This document shows, piece after piece, positions 52,085-61,048 of a stretch of DNA of 64,000 nt. Numbering within the stretch: position 1 is the first letter of the stretch; every line of letters begins with the position of its first letter. Below the pieces are notes generated by a model, which saw nothing but the letters and a program-made list of their open reading frames with translations, ran no database searches and had not been told where the DNA came from. The translations under genes were made by a program, and so were the position numbers. This stretch comes from Sphingomonas albertensis (lineage in GTDB: Bacteria > Pseudomonadota > Alphaproteobacteria > Sphingomonadales > Sphingomonadaceae): assembly GCF_014358075.1 (NCBI RefSeq), contig NZ_JACONT010000006.1, positions 1-64,000 of the forward strand, written 5' to 3'.

Positions 52085-54001
52085 TCAGCCGTGCTGGACG
52101 TCGACCCATGCGCGGCCGTCGCGCACCGCCCAGACCTTGCCGATGCGCGCCCGGTACTGGTCGAAGCCGATCGTCGCGGCATCGATGGCGACCGCCGTGA
52201 TTCCGTCGCCGTCCGGGGCGGCGACGATGTAATCTCCGACAGCGAACGCGCCGCTGACCGCCACCGGGACCTGGCCGCAAAAGGCGATCCGGTCGACATT
52301 GGCGCGGGCCGCCTCGAGGGCGTCTTCAAACGTCGCTAGATCCGCCACGTACGCGGCGTGCGCGGTGTCCCAATCGTCAGCGGTTTCGTCGGTAGGCTCG
52401 ATCGGTCGTTCGCCCAGGTGCGCCCCGTAGGTGTCGTTGCCGACGAACCCCGGCTGGTCCGACTTCACGACGAAGCTCCGGGCATCCGCCCAGCGCGTCA
52501 CCAGCTCGCCGTTGATATCGACGCCGCACACGTCGCCGGCCGCGATCGGGCCGCAGCCGTCTGCCTTCTGCATATACTCGGCATAGTCGGCGCCGCTGGC
52601 GTTGATCGTACCGGCCGCGTTGATCGACCGTCCCGTGCTGCTGTTCTTCGACAGGTAGAAGGCCGACGCAGCCGAACTCTGCCCCGATGCATTCGCGATG
52701 TTGAAGGTCGCGACATAGCCGTTCGGTCCGAGGAAGCCCGTATGTTGCGCGTTCTCCGCACCGCCCTTGGCGAGGATATGCGCGCTGCCGGTGGTGACGC
52801 CGACAAGCAGATTGGCGTTGGCGTCACCGGTGACGCTGCCGATCGTCCCCGTAGGTGCCGAAACCGCCCCGGTGAAAGCCGCGCCTGCGAGCAGCGCGAA
52901 CTCGGCACCCTGGCGACCGTCGAGCAGATCGGCATCGAGCCCTGACCCGGCGCCATCGACCGTCAAGAGCCGCGATATGATGTTGGCGCCGGTAAAGGTT
53001 GTGACGTTGACCGGCGTGTATCCCAGCCGGGCAACGATGTCGGTGTACCAGGCACCTTGCTGGCCATCGAGCAGATCCGCGTCGAGGCCGGATCCCGCGC
53101 CATCGTTCGCGGCGTTCCACATCAGCGATCCGTTAAACGCGACCGTCGTCTGCGTGATGCGGAGGCGCAGCGCGCCCGCACCGAACTGGCCCTGGTAGAT
53201 GCTCAGCGCGTTGTCGGCGGACGAACCCATGTACCAGTTGAGCGATACGTTGGCATCGGACGCTTCGCCGAACTGCAGGAAGCCGTAACCGTTCGTGCCG
53301 TCCGATATGCGCAGGCCCGCGGCCAGTCCGGCATGACGGATGCCGACCGGCCCCGTAAAGTTGCCACCGGACCACAGGGCGAACTCCGCGCCCTGGCGGC
53401 CATCGAGCAGATCCGCGTCGAGGCCCGAACCTGCGCCATCGACCGAGAGCAGGCGCGACAGGACGTTCGCCGCGGTGAAGATCGCCGCCATGTTCTTCGG
53501 GGTGAGCGCGCGGACCGCGTCGGCCAGCGCGGTGGCTTCGGCATCGGTCGCCAGCTCGACCACGCCGGGGGTCGCCGTAGTGGCAGGTGGATTGAGGAAG
53601 TTGGCGTTGCCGAACGTGATCTGGCTGGCGGCGACGTCGAGCAGCGTGGCGTCGATCGCGAGCAGCAGCAGCGCGCCGGCCGACTTCTCGATGATCGGCG
53701 CGGCCTGCCCATAGGCGCCGAACAGCGTGCCATCGGTCAGGTAGAGCGCAAGGCTGCGGACCGTGTAGGTGTCGGCGGTCTCGTCGCGCACGACCAGGTG
53801 GATGACGTCGGCCGCGACACCTGCGCCCGAGATCGTCGCGATGCGCTTTACCTCGCCGGGCAGCGCAGCGGTATTCGCCGCAGCGACGATCGCGGTCGGG
53901 GATACGCCGACGCTCGCGATCCGGACGGCGTTGGTGCCGTCGCGGGCGGCGTTGACGAGGGCGGCGCGGCCGGCGTCGGTGATGCGTAAGACGAGCGACA
54001 T
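52085..54001 (-). CDS. H: Tail fibre protein with repeats and G2-peptidase-like end
   Basis: This 638-residue fibre would recognise the host surface. The N-terminus (MSLVLRITDAGRAALVNAARDG) is the P2 H-type tail-attachment domain. The middle has three repeats of DGAGSGLDADLLDGxQGA, a known tail-fibre shaft unit, at about residues 190, 305 and 355. From about residue 475 it reads SGADYAEYMQ...GFVGN, which resembles the peptidase G2 (intramolecular chaperone, self-cleaving) domain of phage fibres and spikes. No separate G-type chaperone gene follows, which fits an internal chaperone. It precedes a small gene and gpV. Confidence 0.85.
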   Translation of the reverse strand: MSLVLRITDAGRAALVNAARDGTNAVRIASVGVSPTAIVAAANTAALPGEVKRIATISGAGVAADVIHLVVRDETADTYTVRSLALYLTDGTLFGAYGQAAPIIEKSAGALLLLAIDATLLDVAASQITFGNANFLNPPATTATPGVVELATDAEATALADAVRALTPKNMAAIFTAANVLSRLLSVDGAGSGLDADLLDGRQGAEFALWSGGNFTGPVGIRHAGLAAGLRISDGTNGYGFLQFGEASDANVSLNWYMGSSADNALSIYQGQFGAGALRLRITQTTVAFNGSLMWNAANDGAGSGLDADLLDGQQGAWYTDIVARLGYTPVNVTTFTGANIISRLLTVDGAGSGLDADLLDGRQGAEFALLAGAAFTGAVSAPTGTIGSVTGDANANLLVGVTTGSAHILAKGGAENAQHTGFLGPNGYVATFNIANASGQSSAASAFYLSKNSSTGRSINAAGTINASGADYAEYMQKADGCGPIAAGDVCGVDINGELVTRWADARSFVVKSDQPGFVGNDTYGAHLGERPIEPTDETADDWDTAHAAYVADLATFEDALEAARANVDRIAFCGQVPVAVSGAFAVGDYIVAAPDGDGITAVAIDAATIGFDQYRARIGKVWAVRDGRAWVDVQHG

Positions 54002-54013
54002 GGTCTCTCCGGG

Positions 54014-54559
54014 TCAGGCCGCGGGGGCGGTCATGGTGAGGCGGGTAAAAACAGCGGGGCGCGCGGCGCCGACCGGCACGAAGCCGGCGGTGGCGTTGAG
54101 CGCCTGGCTGAAGGTGAAGTGCGAGCGGACCGGCTTGGTGCGGTAGACCTCGGCGATGACGGCATCGACGAACGCGGCATCGACGGGCGCGCCGGCGTCG
54201 TCGGTGATGTTCAGCAGGAGGTTGAAGGTGTGCGGATCACCGGGCGGCGCCATCTGCCACCATTCGCGCAGAGCAACCGATCCACCGAACGAGGCGACGA
54301 CGTCGCGGACGGACGATGCCGTGCCCTTGCGGCGCTGGATCGCCAGCGCCTGGCGCACGCGTGCGCGCTTGATCGTTTCCGGCCAAGCGCTCGACCAGCT
54401 GTCCAGCGACAGCGCCCATGCGAGGTAGGGCAACAGGTCGACCGGGCACGTATCGGGGTTCCAGAGCGAGCGCAGCGGCACTGGCACGTCCGCGAGGCGC
54501 GCCATGCTGGCCTCGACCGCGCGCTCGAGCGCGGTAGCGTTGGGCGGGAGCAGCGTCAC
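54014..54559 (-). CDS. I: P2-like tail protein I
   Basis: This 181-residue protein is of the P2 gpI baseplate family. Near the N-terminus it has LLPPNATALERAVEASMARL and RSLWNPDTCPVDLLPYLAWALSLDSW, a typical I-family block, then QRRKGTASSVRDVVASFGG and REWW. The GTG at 54559 overlaps the gpJ stop (GTGA); an open frame to 54598 has no site. It links the baseplate to the fibres. Confidence 0.94.
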   Translation of the reverse strand: MTLLPPNATALERAVEASMARLADVPVPLRSLWNPDTCPVDLLPYLAWALSLDSWSSAWPETIKRARVRQALAIQRRKGTASSVRDVVASFGGSVALREWWQMAPPGDPHTFNLLLNITDDAGAPVDAAFVDAVIAEVYRTKPVRSHFTFSQALNATAGFVPVGAARPAVFTRLTMTAPAA

Positions 54560-55455
54560 TCGCCGAGCCCGGCGTGGACGACGTTGGACGCGGTGCACCA
54601 GCCGGCCTGCGTGCGATCGAGAACGACGTCCGACGCGGGACTGGTGAGGACGACATTCTGCACGCCCTCGACGTGGAGCGCGGCGAAGATCCCCGACCGG
54701 GTGATGTCGCGGCCGAGGCGGTGTGAGTTGGCAATGTAGGCGGAGAGACGCGCACGCGCCTCCGCGATGACGATCGAGCCATCAGGACCGGCGAACGTCG
54801 TGATCGAGGCGGCGACCGCGTATGGCACGATCTGCGCCGACTGGATCGTCACGTAGTCTGTCAGCGGGCGGCGGGTTTCGGCCGAGACATAAGCGAGAAC
54901 GGCGGCGAGCAGCGCTGCCGATGCGACGCCAGTGCCGGCGCGCGCGAGGACGGTGACGCGGACCTCGCCGGTCGTCGGGCTGGTCGCGCTGGCGTCGAGA
55001 ACGTCCGGCGATGCCGACAGTGCGTGGAAGATGTACGCGCCCTCGGGGCCGGCAACCGAATAGCCCTCTGGTGCGAGGACCAGGCGTCGCCGGAAGTCCT
55101 CGTCGCTTTCGAGGACCGCAGCGGCGCCGGTCTGTGCATCAGCCGGCGTGATGACCAGGCGAACCACGCCCATGAGGGCGGCAAGGTTGTCGAGATCCGC
55201 GCCAATCGCATAGGCAGGCATGACGGCGCGGGCGGCGTCGTTCACGCGGGCGCGCAGCAGCATCTCACGGTAAGCTGCGACCTGCAGCAGTTTGACGGCG
55301 GGATCGGATTCGACGGTAGCATCGAAGTCGGGGAGCAGCGCGACGAGTTGCGCCAGCATCTGACCGTAGATCGTGTCGAAATCGAGGGTCTCGACGATCG
55401 TCGGCGCCGGCAGGCGGGACAGATCGACAGCGGTGAAGGTGGACGGCTCGGCCAT
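54556..55455 (-). CDS. J: P2-like baseplate protein J
   Basis: This 299-residue protein is a baseplate wedge component of the gpJ/gp6 family. Landmarks are FDTIYGQMLAQLVALLPDFDATVESDPAVKLLQVAAYREMLLRARVND, DNLAALMGVVR, and the ESDEDFRRRLVLAPEGYSVAGPEGAY block. It starts the lower tail module J-I-H, which here comes before V-W, unlike P2. An AT-rich cargo island lies directly upstream. Confidence 0.95.
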   Translation of the reverse strand: MAEPSTFTAVDLSRLPAPTIVETLDFDTIYGQMLAQLVALLPDFDATVESDPAVKLLQVAAYREMLLRARVNDAARAVMPAYAIGADLDNLAALMGVVRLVITPADAQTGAAAVLESDEDFRRRLVLAPEGYSVAGPEGAYIFHALSASPDVLDASATSPTTGEVRVTVLARAGTGVASAALLAAVLAYVSAETRRPLTDYVTIQSAQIVPYAVAASITTFAGPDGSIVIAEARARLSAYIANSHRLGRDITRSGIFAALHVEGVQNVVLTSPASDVVLDRTQAGWCTASNVVHAGLGE

Positions 55456-55836
55456 CGGGCCATGTCGTCGGTTAGGTCAGGGCAGCGCCATCATGCTGGG
55501 GTGTGAGATAGCTTTTCACACTCGCGTTTGTGTCGCGCCTTCGGCGCCGCGGAACAGCGGCTTCGAGATGGACGCCAACAACCGTAGTTTGAAAAGAAGC
55601 CAGAAACGGAAACCGCATTCCTAATGCGTACAGGATATTATCTTGAGATCGCCGTAAATCGATAAATTAATCCCGCCATTCTGCACAAGTGTCTATTATG
55701 ATTGGATTATAATTCAATTTTAAACATCGCATTTGTTTATAGTATTTTAAGCACTATATCCGAACTGCGGCTTATATTTCAGCGTCGCGTAAAGTGCGCG
55801 CAATTTTGCTCTGCATTTTTTTGCAGGAGAAATGAG
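55456..55836. other. AT-rich intergenic region before the Crp-like gene
   Basis: No supported gene is seen. The base composition drops from GC-rich phage sequence to AT-rich at about 55600. It probably holds promoters for the divergent gpJ operon and the Crp-like gene, but none is clear by eye. Confidence 0.5.
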
Positions 55837-56568
55837 TTGCCGTATAATGCCGCTGCTCCGCTCGAGAAAATGATAGAAAAGCTAGCAATGCGATCTTCGT
55901 TACTTGACGGTGATCGCGCTGCCCTAATTTCATTGCCACATTCTATAGCATCTTATGACCCCGGAAGTTACATCATTCGTGATGGCGACATCGCGGTTCG
56001 TTGCATAGTTCTAATTTCGGGTTTTGCCTTTAGGCATAAAATAACTAGGCATGGTGGTCGCCAAATCGTTTCAATCCACATGCCGGGCGATATAATTAAT
56101 CTTAATAATATCCACATTGGCCTATCGGACTACAATGTACAGGCAGTCACAAGTTGCACTGCGGTAACGATACCGGTTAAAGATTTGCAGGAATTGTTGA
56201 TAGATAATTCCGCGATTAGTGCGGCATTTTTTACAATTAGTTTAGTAGAGGCATCCTCATACAGGGAGTGGATGCTAAATCTTGGAAGACGGGACGCTCG
56301 TGGACGCGTTTCTCATTTACTATGTGAATTTGCAGTCAAACTTGATACCTTGGGTATTGGTCCCGGCCAGTCTTACGACCTACCTATGACTCAAGAGCAG
56401 ATTGGTGATGCGGTCGGCCTCTCGGCTGTCCATGTGAGTCGCACTTTAAAGTCATTGGCTCAGGATGGTCTTATTACCATGAATAAACGAGGGATTGGGC
56501 TTCCGAATTGGAATCGCCTTAAAGACGAGGCTGGATTCAACGCGAGGTATCTTCACATTAGCGAGTGA
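55837..56568 (+). CDS. Crp/Fnr-family transcription regulator (cargo)
   Basis: This 243-residue regulator has an N-terminal cyclic-nucleotide-binding-type beta-roll (YDPGSYIIRDGDIAVRCIVLISGFAFRH, about 35-65) and a C-terminal winged helix with the recognition region PMTQEQIGDAVGLSAVHVSRTLKSL. No cysteine set for an Fnr FeS cluster is seen. I start at TTG 55837 because AGGAG lies 7 nt upstream; ATG 55870 would also work. It is AT-rich and on the strand opposite to the phage late genes, so it is a cargo gene with its own promoter. Confidence 0.85.
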   Translation: MPYNAAAPLEKMIEKLAMRSSLLDGDRAALISLPHSIASYDPGSYIIRDGDIAVRCIVLISGFAFRHKITRHGGRQIVSIHMPGDIINLNNIHIGLSDYNVQAVTSCTAVTIPVKDLQELLIDNSAISAAFFTISLVEASSYREWMLNLGRRDARGRVSHLLCEFAVKLDTLGIGPGQSYDLPMTQEQIGDAVGLSAVHVSRTLKSLAQDGLITMNKRGIGLPNWNRLKDEAGFNARYLHISE

Positions 56569-56682
56569 GATCGCGTTTCACCCTCATACCTCACATTGGC
56601 GGAGGACGGCTGTTCGCCCTCCGCTTTGACTCATCCTAGCGTCGCGGAATTGCAGTGCCGCGACGCCACGCTCAAAATCCCT

Positions 56683-56892
56683 TCAAGGCTTCTTGCCCTT
56701 TATAGCGTCGATCCGTTCCCGAACGCAGTGCAGGCTCTCGTCTAGCTTCGCGGCAATCATGAACTCCCCTTGTTCGTCAGCAAGGGCCAGCGCCTGTTGC
56801 ACCATTCCGGCGATGTACGTCAGCTTGGCGATCGGGTCGGGGTCATTACGCATCAGCCAGCCTAGCTCGAGATCAATATATCCAGTATACAT
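56683..56892 (-). CDS. Small hypothetical protein (cargo island)
   Basis: This 69-residue protein starts MYTGYIDLELGWLMRNDPDP and is largely helical (IAKLTYIAGMVQQALALADEQ). It has no transmembrane helix or known motif. It lies between two plus-strand regulators. Function unknown. Confidence 0.6.
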   Translation of the reverse strand: MYTGYIDLELGWLMRNDPDPIAKLTYIAGMVQQALALADEQGEFMIAAKLDESLHCVRERIDAIKGKKP

Positions 56893-57066
56893 CCAATGGC
56901 AGACGCAACCGTTTTAACCAATGCCCACCAGGCCATTGGCCGTCAGATTTTTACAATTTCTGCCAGCACTAGCGCTAACATAAAAGACTGTCCATAAAAG
57001 CAGCATAGTCATCGATTCTATAAAGTCGGGTTCATAGAACGGCTTGCATAACGAGGAACCCCGGCG

Positions 57067-57510
57067 ATGGGTCAAGGCGTAGCAAAAATTTGGACGGCTC
57101 CCGATGCGATCGGCGACGCTGAGCGATTATCTTGTGCAGTAAGCATGATAGCAGCACGTAACGCGCTACACGGTCCCTTACCATCCGAAATATTACACGA
57201 TCCTGCATTGGGAATTCTGCTGCAGCTCTTTGTTGCGAGTTCAGGCGATCAGTATCTATCTCTTAGTCAGTTATCGGAACGCACCAACGTTTCGCGATCG
57301 GTAGCTCTTCGCTGGCTCAAGGTGCTCGAATACGCCGGAACTGTTTCGATCAATGATGAGACGGCTGACAATCCAACGCCCTCTTTATCTGCGCAAGGCG
57401 TTGACGAAATGAACGCGGCGATGTCAGCGGTGATAAACTCGCAAATCACGTTGCATGGCCAGCATGATGATCAGCGCACTGCGGAAAAGAGCGTGCGTTC
57501 GGTAACGTAG
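57067..57510 (+). CDS. Winged-helix regulator-like protein (cargo)
   Basis: This 147-residue protein has a winged-helix motif in its centre (LGILLQLFVASSGDQYLSLSQLSERTNVSRSVALRWLKVLEYAGTV, about 52-97). The SLSQLSERTNVSRSVALRWL piece is the recognition part. It is MarR-like in shape. ATG 57067 follows AGGAACCCCGGCG. It is AT-richer than phage genes and, with the Crp-like gene, makes an island of regulators between tail genes J and S. Confidence 0.75.
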   Translation: MGQGVAKIWTAPDAIGDAERLSCAVSMIAARNALHGPLPSEILHDPALGILLQLFVASSGDQYLSLSQLSERTNVSRSVALRWLKVLEYAGTVSINDETADNPTPSLSAQGVDEMNAAMSAVINSQITLHGQHDDQRTAEKSVRSVT

Positions 57511-57675
57511 AAGCTTGCGGGCAGCGCGAACCGGCATATTCGCTGCAGAGGTCGCATTCCCGGAGGTGCGTCCACGCCCCACATTCTAGCGTTCTAGTTC
57601 GGCGGGCCATCGGTTCGCTCAATACGTTGGCGTTAATTACCTCGCTTTATCAACGTCCGCCATCCGGTGTTGGCG

Positions 57676-58146
57676 TCAAAATCCTGGCACATTGAAATGG
57701 TCGAGCGCGATGTCGAGTAGCGCCTGCCGTTCCGGTTCGGTGTCCCCAAGCAATACACGGCGCGCATAGCGTACAGGCTTTCGCCCCTTCGAGGGAACAT
57801 CATTAAGTCCCTCCTGGTGAACGCGCGCGATCTGCGCAGCTCGGCCGCTGAAGCCGACCCATGCCTCGGTGTCGGTCGCGCCTGCCTTGAGGTTCGACGC
57901 GTTGCGCAGCTTGCGGAACATCGCCTGTCGCTTGATCGTCCCCTTACGCCGCAGCCGCCCTGCGGGTTGGGGTTTTCGAGCGGCATAAGGCTGGCCGTCC
58001 GGATCCTGCTGGCGTGCGATACGGGCCGCTTGGCTGCGCTGTAGCGAGCGCACCATGAGGTGGAGGACCTTCCGGCGCTCGCCCGCATCGACCTTGCGAA
58101 GAAGCGCGCCCGCAAGCTGCTCGATCTGGGCAAGATCGTCGGTCAT
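57676..58146 (-). CDS. S: P2-like tail completion protein S
   Basis: This 156-residue protein is of the phage virion morphogenesis (GpS) family, which finishes the tail. It has IARQQDPDGQPYAARK and GFSGRAAQIARVHQEGLNDVPSKG, with YARRVLLG near the end, as in P2 S. The ATG overlaps the gpR stop (ATGA). It ends the R-S module; the next late gene in that direction is gpJ, after the cargo island. Confidence 0.94.
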   Translation of the reverse strand: MTDDLAQIEQLAGALLRKVDAGERRKVLHLMVRSLQRSQAARIARQQDPDGQPYAARKPQPAGRLRRKGTIKRQAMFRKLRNASNLKAGATDTEAWVGFSGRAAQIARVHQEGLNDVPSKGRKPVRYARRVLLGDTEPERQALLDIALDHFNVPGF

Positions 58147-58643
58147 GCCGTTGACACGAATGCAGGATCGCTGGTCTGCGCGACCAGGTCATCGCGCAGG
58201 AACAGTTGCCACAGGTTCACGCAGCACACGCCATCGAACCCGCCGCCGTCGTGGAGTTCGGCAAGGTGCGTCGCGTCATAGCCGCCGCCATCCTTCGCCG
58301 TGACGCGGACCGCCTCGCTCAGTTCGATCGTGATCGAGACGTCGGCGGTGTCGGCGTCGAGCAGCTCGGACTCGAAACCGAACGGCTCGGGATCATTCCC
58401 CTGCAACAGGTCCGGCTGCTGGTCGGCGATCCATGCGAGGATCGGGATCATAATATCGTTCACGGCGCCGGCGTAATCCTGCACGACGATGTTGAGCGTG
58501 TAGCGGTATTCGAGCGACAGCGTGCCCCCGGCGCGCGCGGCGATCCGCCCCTTGTCGACGAACATCGCCAAATTCTCGGGCTTGGTCTTCAAGCCCGGCA
58601 CCGCGGCGAGCAGCAGCGATCGAAGGGTTTCGGGCTTTTTCAT
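58143..58643 (-). CDS. R: P2-like tail completion protein R
   Basis: This 166-residue protein is of the P2 phage tail completion R family. It has MKKPETLRSLLLAAVPGLKTKPENLAMFVDKGRI and the LEYRYTLNIVVQDYAG, ILAWIADQQPDLLQ blocks. It is needed for joining tails to heads in P2. It stands between the exported SGNH-hydrolase gene and gpS. Confidence 0.94.
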   Translation of the reverse strand: MKKPETLRSLLLAAVPGLKTKPENLAMFVDKGRIAARAGGTLSLEYRYTLNIVVQDYAGAVNDIMIPILAWIADQQPDLLQGNDPEPFGFESELLDADTADVSITIELSEAVRVTAKDGGGYDATHLAELHDGGGFDGVCCVNLWQLFLRDDLVAQTSDPAFVSTA

Positions 58644-58707
58644 TTCAGGATCCTGCGGAAATGCGGGGGCGGTAGCGGCCGAATGAGGGCCGCTACCGTT
58701 GACAGGT

Positions 58708-60075
58708 TCAGCCGTTCGGCGCCGACAGCCGGCGACGGATCGGCATCTGCCGGATCACGAAGCTGGCGGTGCCCGCGCACGACCCTTCAAGGTGGACGTA
58801 CGCCGCCATATAGCTCTTCGCGGTGTAGGCCGGGACGGTGAAGGGCCGCGTCATCAACGTGGCCGTATAGGGCTGATCAGCGCCCAAACTGCCGGTCGTG
58901 GTGGCGGTGTAGCCGTCCATGTAGTTGAAGCCCGTCGCCGACCCGTTCAGCGTCCCGACCGTGACCAGCTCGAGGCGGGTTGCCGCAAGGCATGGCGATG
59001 CCGCGGTGATCTGAATCTGCGTCACCGCCTGGACGATGTCGCCCGGCAGCCAGTTCGCCGACCCCACGGTCTGAAACAACCGGCAGCTATCGCCGGCCGC
59101 GACCCACTGGCACGTCACGGTGACGTTGTTGCCGACGCCTTCGGGATCGGCCTGCGTGCCGAACGTCGCTGTCGTGCCCGCCGAGCCGAACGCGGTCCAA
59201 CCAGAGGGGACGGTTCCGGTTGCCGTGCCGCTCAGCGTGCCGCCCGTCGCGGTCGCGAAGATCGGGTTCGCGAGGAGCTGCCAGCGGCCATTGCCGGGAA
59301 GTTCGGTACCGGTACGGGTCAGGACGCTGCGGGGCGGAACGATCTGGTTGATCAGCGGCAGCAGCGTGAGGGCATGGTAATACGAGCCGCGGCTTACCTC
59401 GTGCGTCCCGTCGAGCGAGAAGCCGGGTTTGAACGTCACGGTCGTCGCGCCCGCGGTCGGGTTCATCACCGCCGATCGCGCATCGTTCAGATAGACGTTC
59501 GGGGTGCCCTCGACATAGTCGGCGAGCCGGATGTTGAGTTCGTTCATCTGGCTGACCTGCGCGGCGGTCAAACCGTTCGCGCCGACTTCCGCCTCGAGGA
59601 TGACCTTGATCCCGGCAAGCCGCCCCATCTCCGCCATCGCGATGATGTTCCCCGCTGCGGTCGCGCCGCTGGTCGTCGCGGTCGGATAGTTCTGTGCGAG
59701 GTCGTTCACCCCGGCGATGATGTAAAGGAGGCCTGCGCGCGTCGCGAGCGCCTGCGGCATGCGAGCCATCATCTGGTCGGTACGATCGCCCGACTTTCCG
59801 AAGGTCGGGCCGATCGAGAACCGCCCCCCGGACAGCTGCTTTGCCCATACCAGAGCGCTGCGCATGTTCAGCGCGTATTGCGCGGGATCGATATAGACCG
59901 CGTCACCGCGGCTATCGGCGATCACCGTAGCGATGCGCGCATCGCGACCAATGGCCAGAGCCTGTGCCTGCACCGCCAGGCCGCGCGCCGACGGGTCGAT
60001 CTGCGCGGCGATCGGCGAGGCCGCGAACGTCAGCAGCAGGAAGAACGCGATCAGGCGCGCCATCATCGCGCGCAT
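58708..60075 (-). CDS. Exported SGNH/GDSL-like hydrolase in the late operon
   Basis: This 455-residue protein has a signal peptide (MRAMMARLIAFFLLLTFAASPIAAQ). The SGNH blocks are visible: VIADSRGDAV (nucleophile Ser), AGVNDLAQN (GxND) and DGTHE (DxxH). This suggests an esterase that removes acyl groups from glycans or lipids. The C-terminal third is beta-rich and may bind carbohydrate. I start at ATG 60075, overlapping the upstream stop (ATGA). A secreted esterase is not a standard P2 late gene; it may be part of the tail, aid release, or alter the lysogen's surface. Confidence 0.8.
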   Translation of the reverse strand: MRAMMARLIAFFLLLTFAASPIAAQIDPSARGLAVQAQALAIGRDARIATVIADSRGDAVYIDPAQYALNMRSALVWAKQLSGGRFSIGPTFGKSGDRTDQMMARMPQALATRAGLLYIIAGVNDLAQNYPTATTSGATAAGNIIAMAEMGRLAGIKVILEAEVGANGLTAAQVSQMNELNIRLADYVEGTPNVYLNDARSAVMNPTAGATTVTFKPGFSLDGTHEVSRGSYYHALTLLPLINQIVPPRSVLTRTGTELPGNGRWQLLANPIFATATGGTLSGTATGTVPSGWTAFGSAGTTATFGTQADPEGVGNNVTVTCQWVAAGDSCRLFQTVGSANWLPGDIVQAVTQIQITAASPCLAATRLELVTVGTLNGSATGFNYMDGYTATTTGSLGADQPYTATLMTRPFTVPAYTAKSYMAAYVHLEGSCAGTASFVIRQMPIRRRLSAPNG

Positions 60076-60701
60076 CACTGCGATACCCGGTAGCCGATGC
60101 CGGCGTTCGGGAGGGACAGGTAGAAGGTCGCGCCGGCTTCCGTCTCCAGCCACGGCTGGTCGACGCCCTGGCGGGTGTACGTGCCTAGAACGACGCCGGC
60201 CGGCATCAGCGGTAGCCTGGTCGTGCCGCCATCGGTCGAGCGCAGCAGCTGCGCCGTGCCGCCCGGCCATGCCGCAGCGGACAGGGCGACGGTGATCGCG
60301 CGGCCGAGCTGGGGCACGAACGGGCCGACGACCTGTGCGACCGACGACGTGCCGGCAATGGCCGTCGACGTCGCCGCGAGGGTGACCGGGTTCAGCGTGC
60401 CGGAAACGGGAATGGCGGCCGCGCCGGGGATGCCCTGAATCGTCACGACCTTAGCGTTCGGCGTGCCGGCCACGCCGGTCGGCGTGCCATCGCCGCCACT
60501 GGCGCTACAGCCCGACATGCAGCGGACGGGCAAACCGTGTGCGTCGTCGACGGGGATCGCTTCGCTACGCAGCGGGCCGAAGGCGAGGCCCTGCAGCACG
60601 GTGATGCTCTGGTCGTTGTAGATCGGCTTGGCCTGGCCGTGCGCGCTGACGGATGCCAGCAGCGCAGGCCCTGCCAGCAGGGCGAGTAGACGGAGTTTCA
60701 C
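60075..60701 (-). CDS. Exported protein of the late operon, unknown
   Basis: This 208-residue protein begins at a GTG (60701) with AAGGAG 6 nt upstream. It has a signal peptide (MKLRLLALLAGPALLASVSAHG), a Cys pair (RCMSGCSASGG), a Thr/Ala/Gly-rich beta-prone middle and a C-terminus GATFYLSLPNAGIGYRVSQ. It resembles small phage structural or host-surface proteins by composition only. Overlap with the SGNH gene suggests that the two exported proteins act together. Confidence 0.7.
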   Translation of the reverse strand: MKLRLLALLAGPALLASVSAHGQAKPIYNDQSITVLQGLAFGPLRSEAIPVDDAHGLPVRCMSGCSASGGDGTPTGVAGTPNAKVVTIQGIPGAAAIPVSGTLNPVTLAATSTAIAGTSSVAQVVGPFVPQLGRAITVALSAAAWPGGTAQLLRSTDGGTTRLPLMPAGVVLGTYTRQGVDQPWLETEAGATFYLSLPNAGIGYRVSQ

Positions 60702-60712
60702 CGCGGCTCCTT

Positions 60713-61048
60713 TCACTTTGCGTTGGCGACCGGGCACGAGCCCGGCGCATTCCAGTTGACGAGGCGGTCGCCGCGATCGGCGTTGCCGGCGAAGGCGCGC
60801 GCGAGGCGGATGATGCCGGCGCGGATGGCGGTCGGGATCTGCGCGATCAGCGCGGGATCCTCAGGGAGCCCCGCGGGGCGATCGGCGCAGTGCAGCAGCT
60901 CGGCGGGGGGCGTGGCCTTCACTTTCACGACGATCGGCGTTGAGACGACCGCGGGCGGTACGTCAGCGTGCCGGGCGCAGGCCGGCAACGCCGTTAACAG
61001 CGCGAAACCAATCGCTATCGACAAGGTTCGTCCGTTCAGCTTTCGCAT
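60713..61048 (-). CDS. Rz1-like spanin lipoprotein
   Basis: This 111-residue frame starts MRKLNGRTLSIAIGFALL and has the lipobox LLTALPAC. Its first 86 nt overlap the 3' end of the Rz-like gene in another frame, a layout well known for Rz/Rz1 spanin pairs. The mature part has Pro-rich AVVSTP and a mixed polar tail. Rz1 is the outer-membrane subunit that, with Rz, fuses the membranes at lysis. It is longer than lambda Rz1. Confidence 0.82.
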   Translation of the reverse strand: MRKLNGRTLSIAIGFALLTALPACARHADVPPAVVSTPIVVKVKATPPAELLHCADRPAGLPEDPALIAQIPTAIRAGIIRLARAFAGNADRGDRLVNWNAPGSCPVANAK

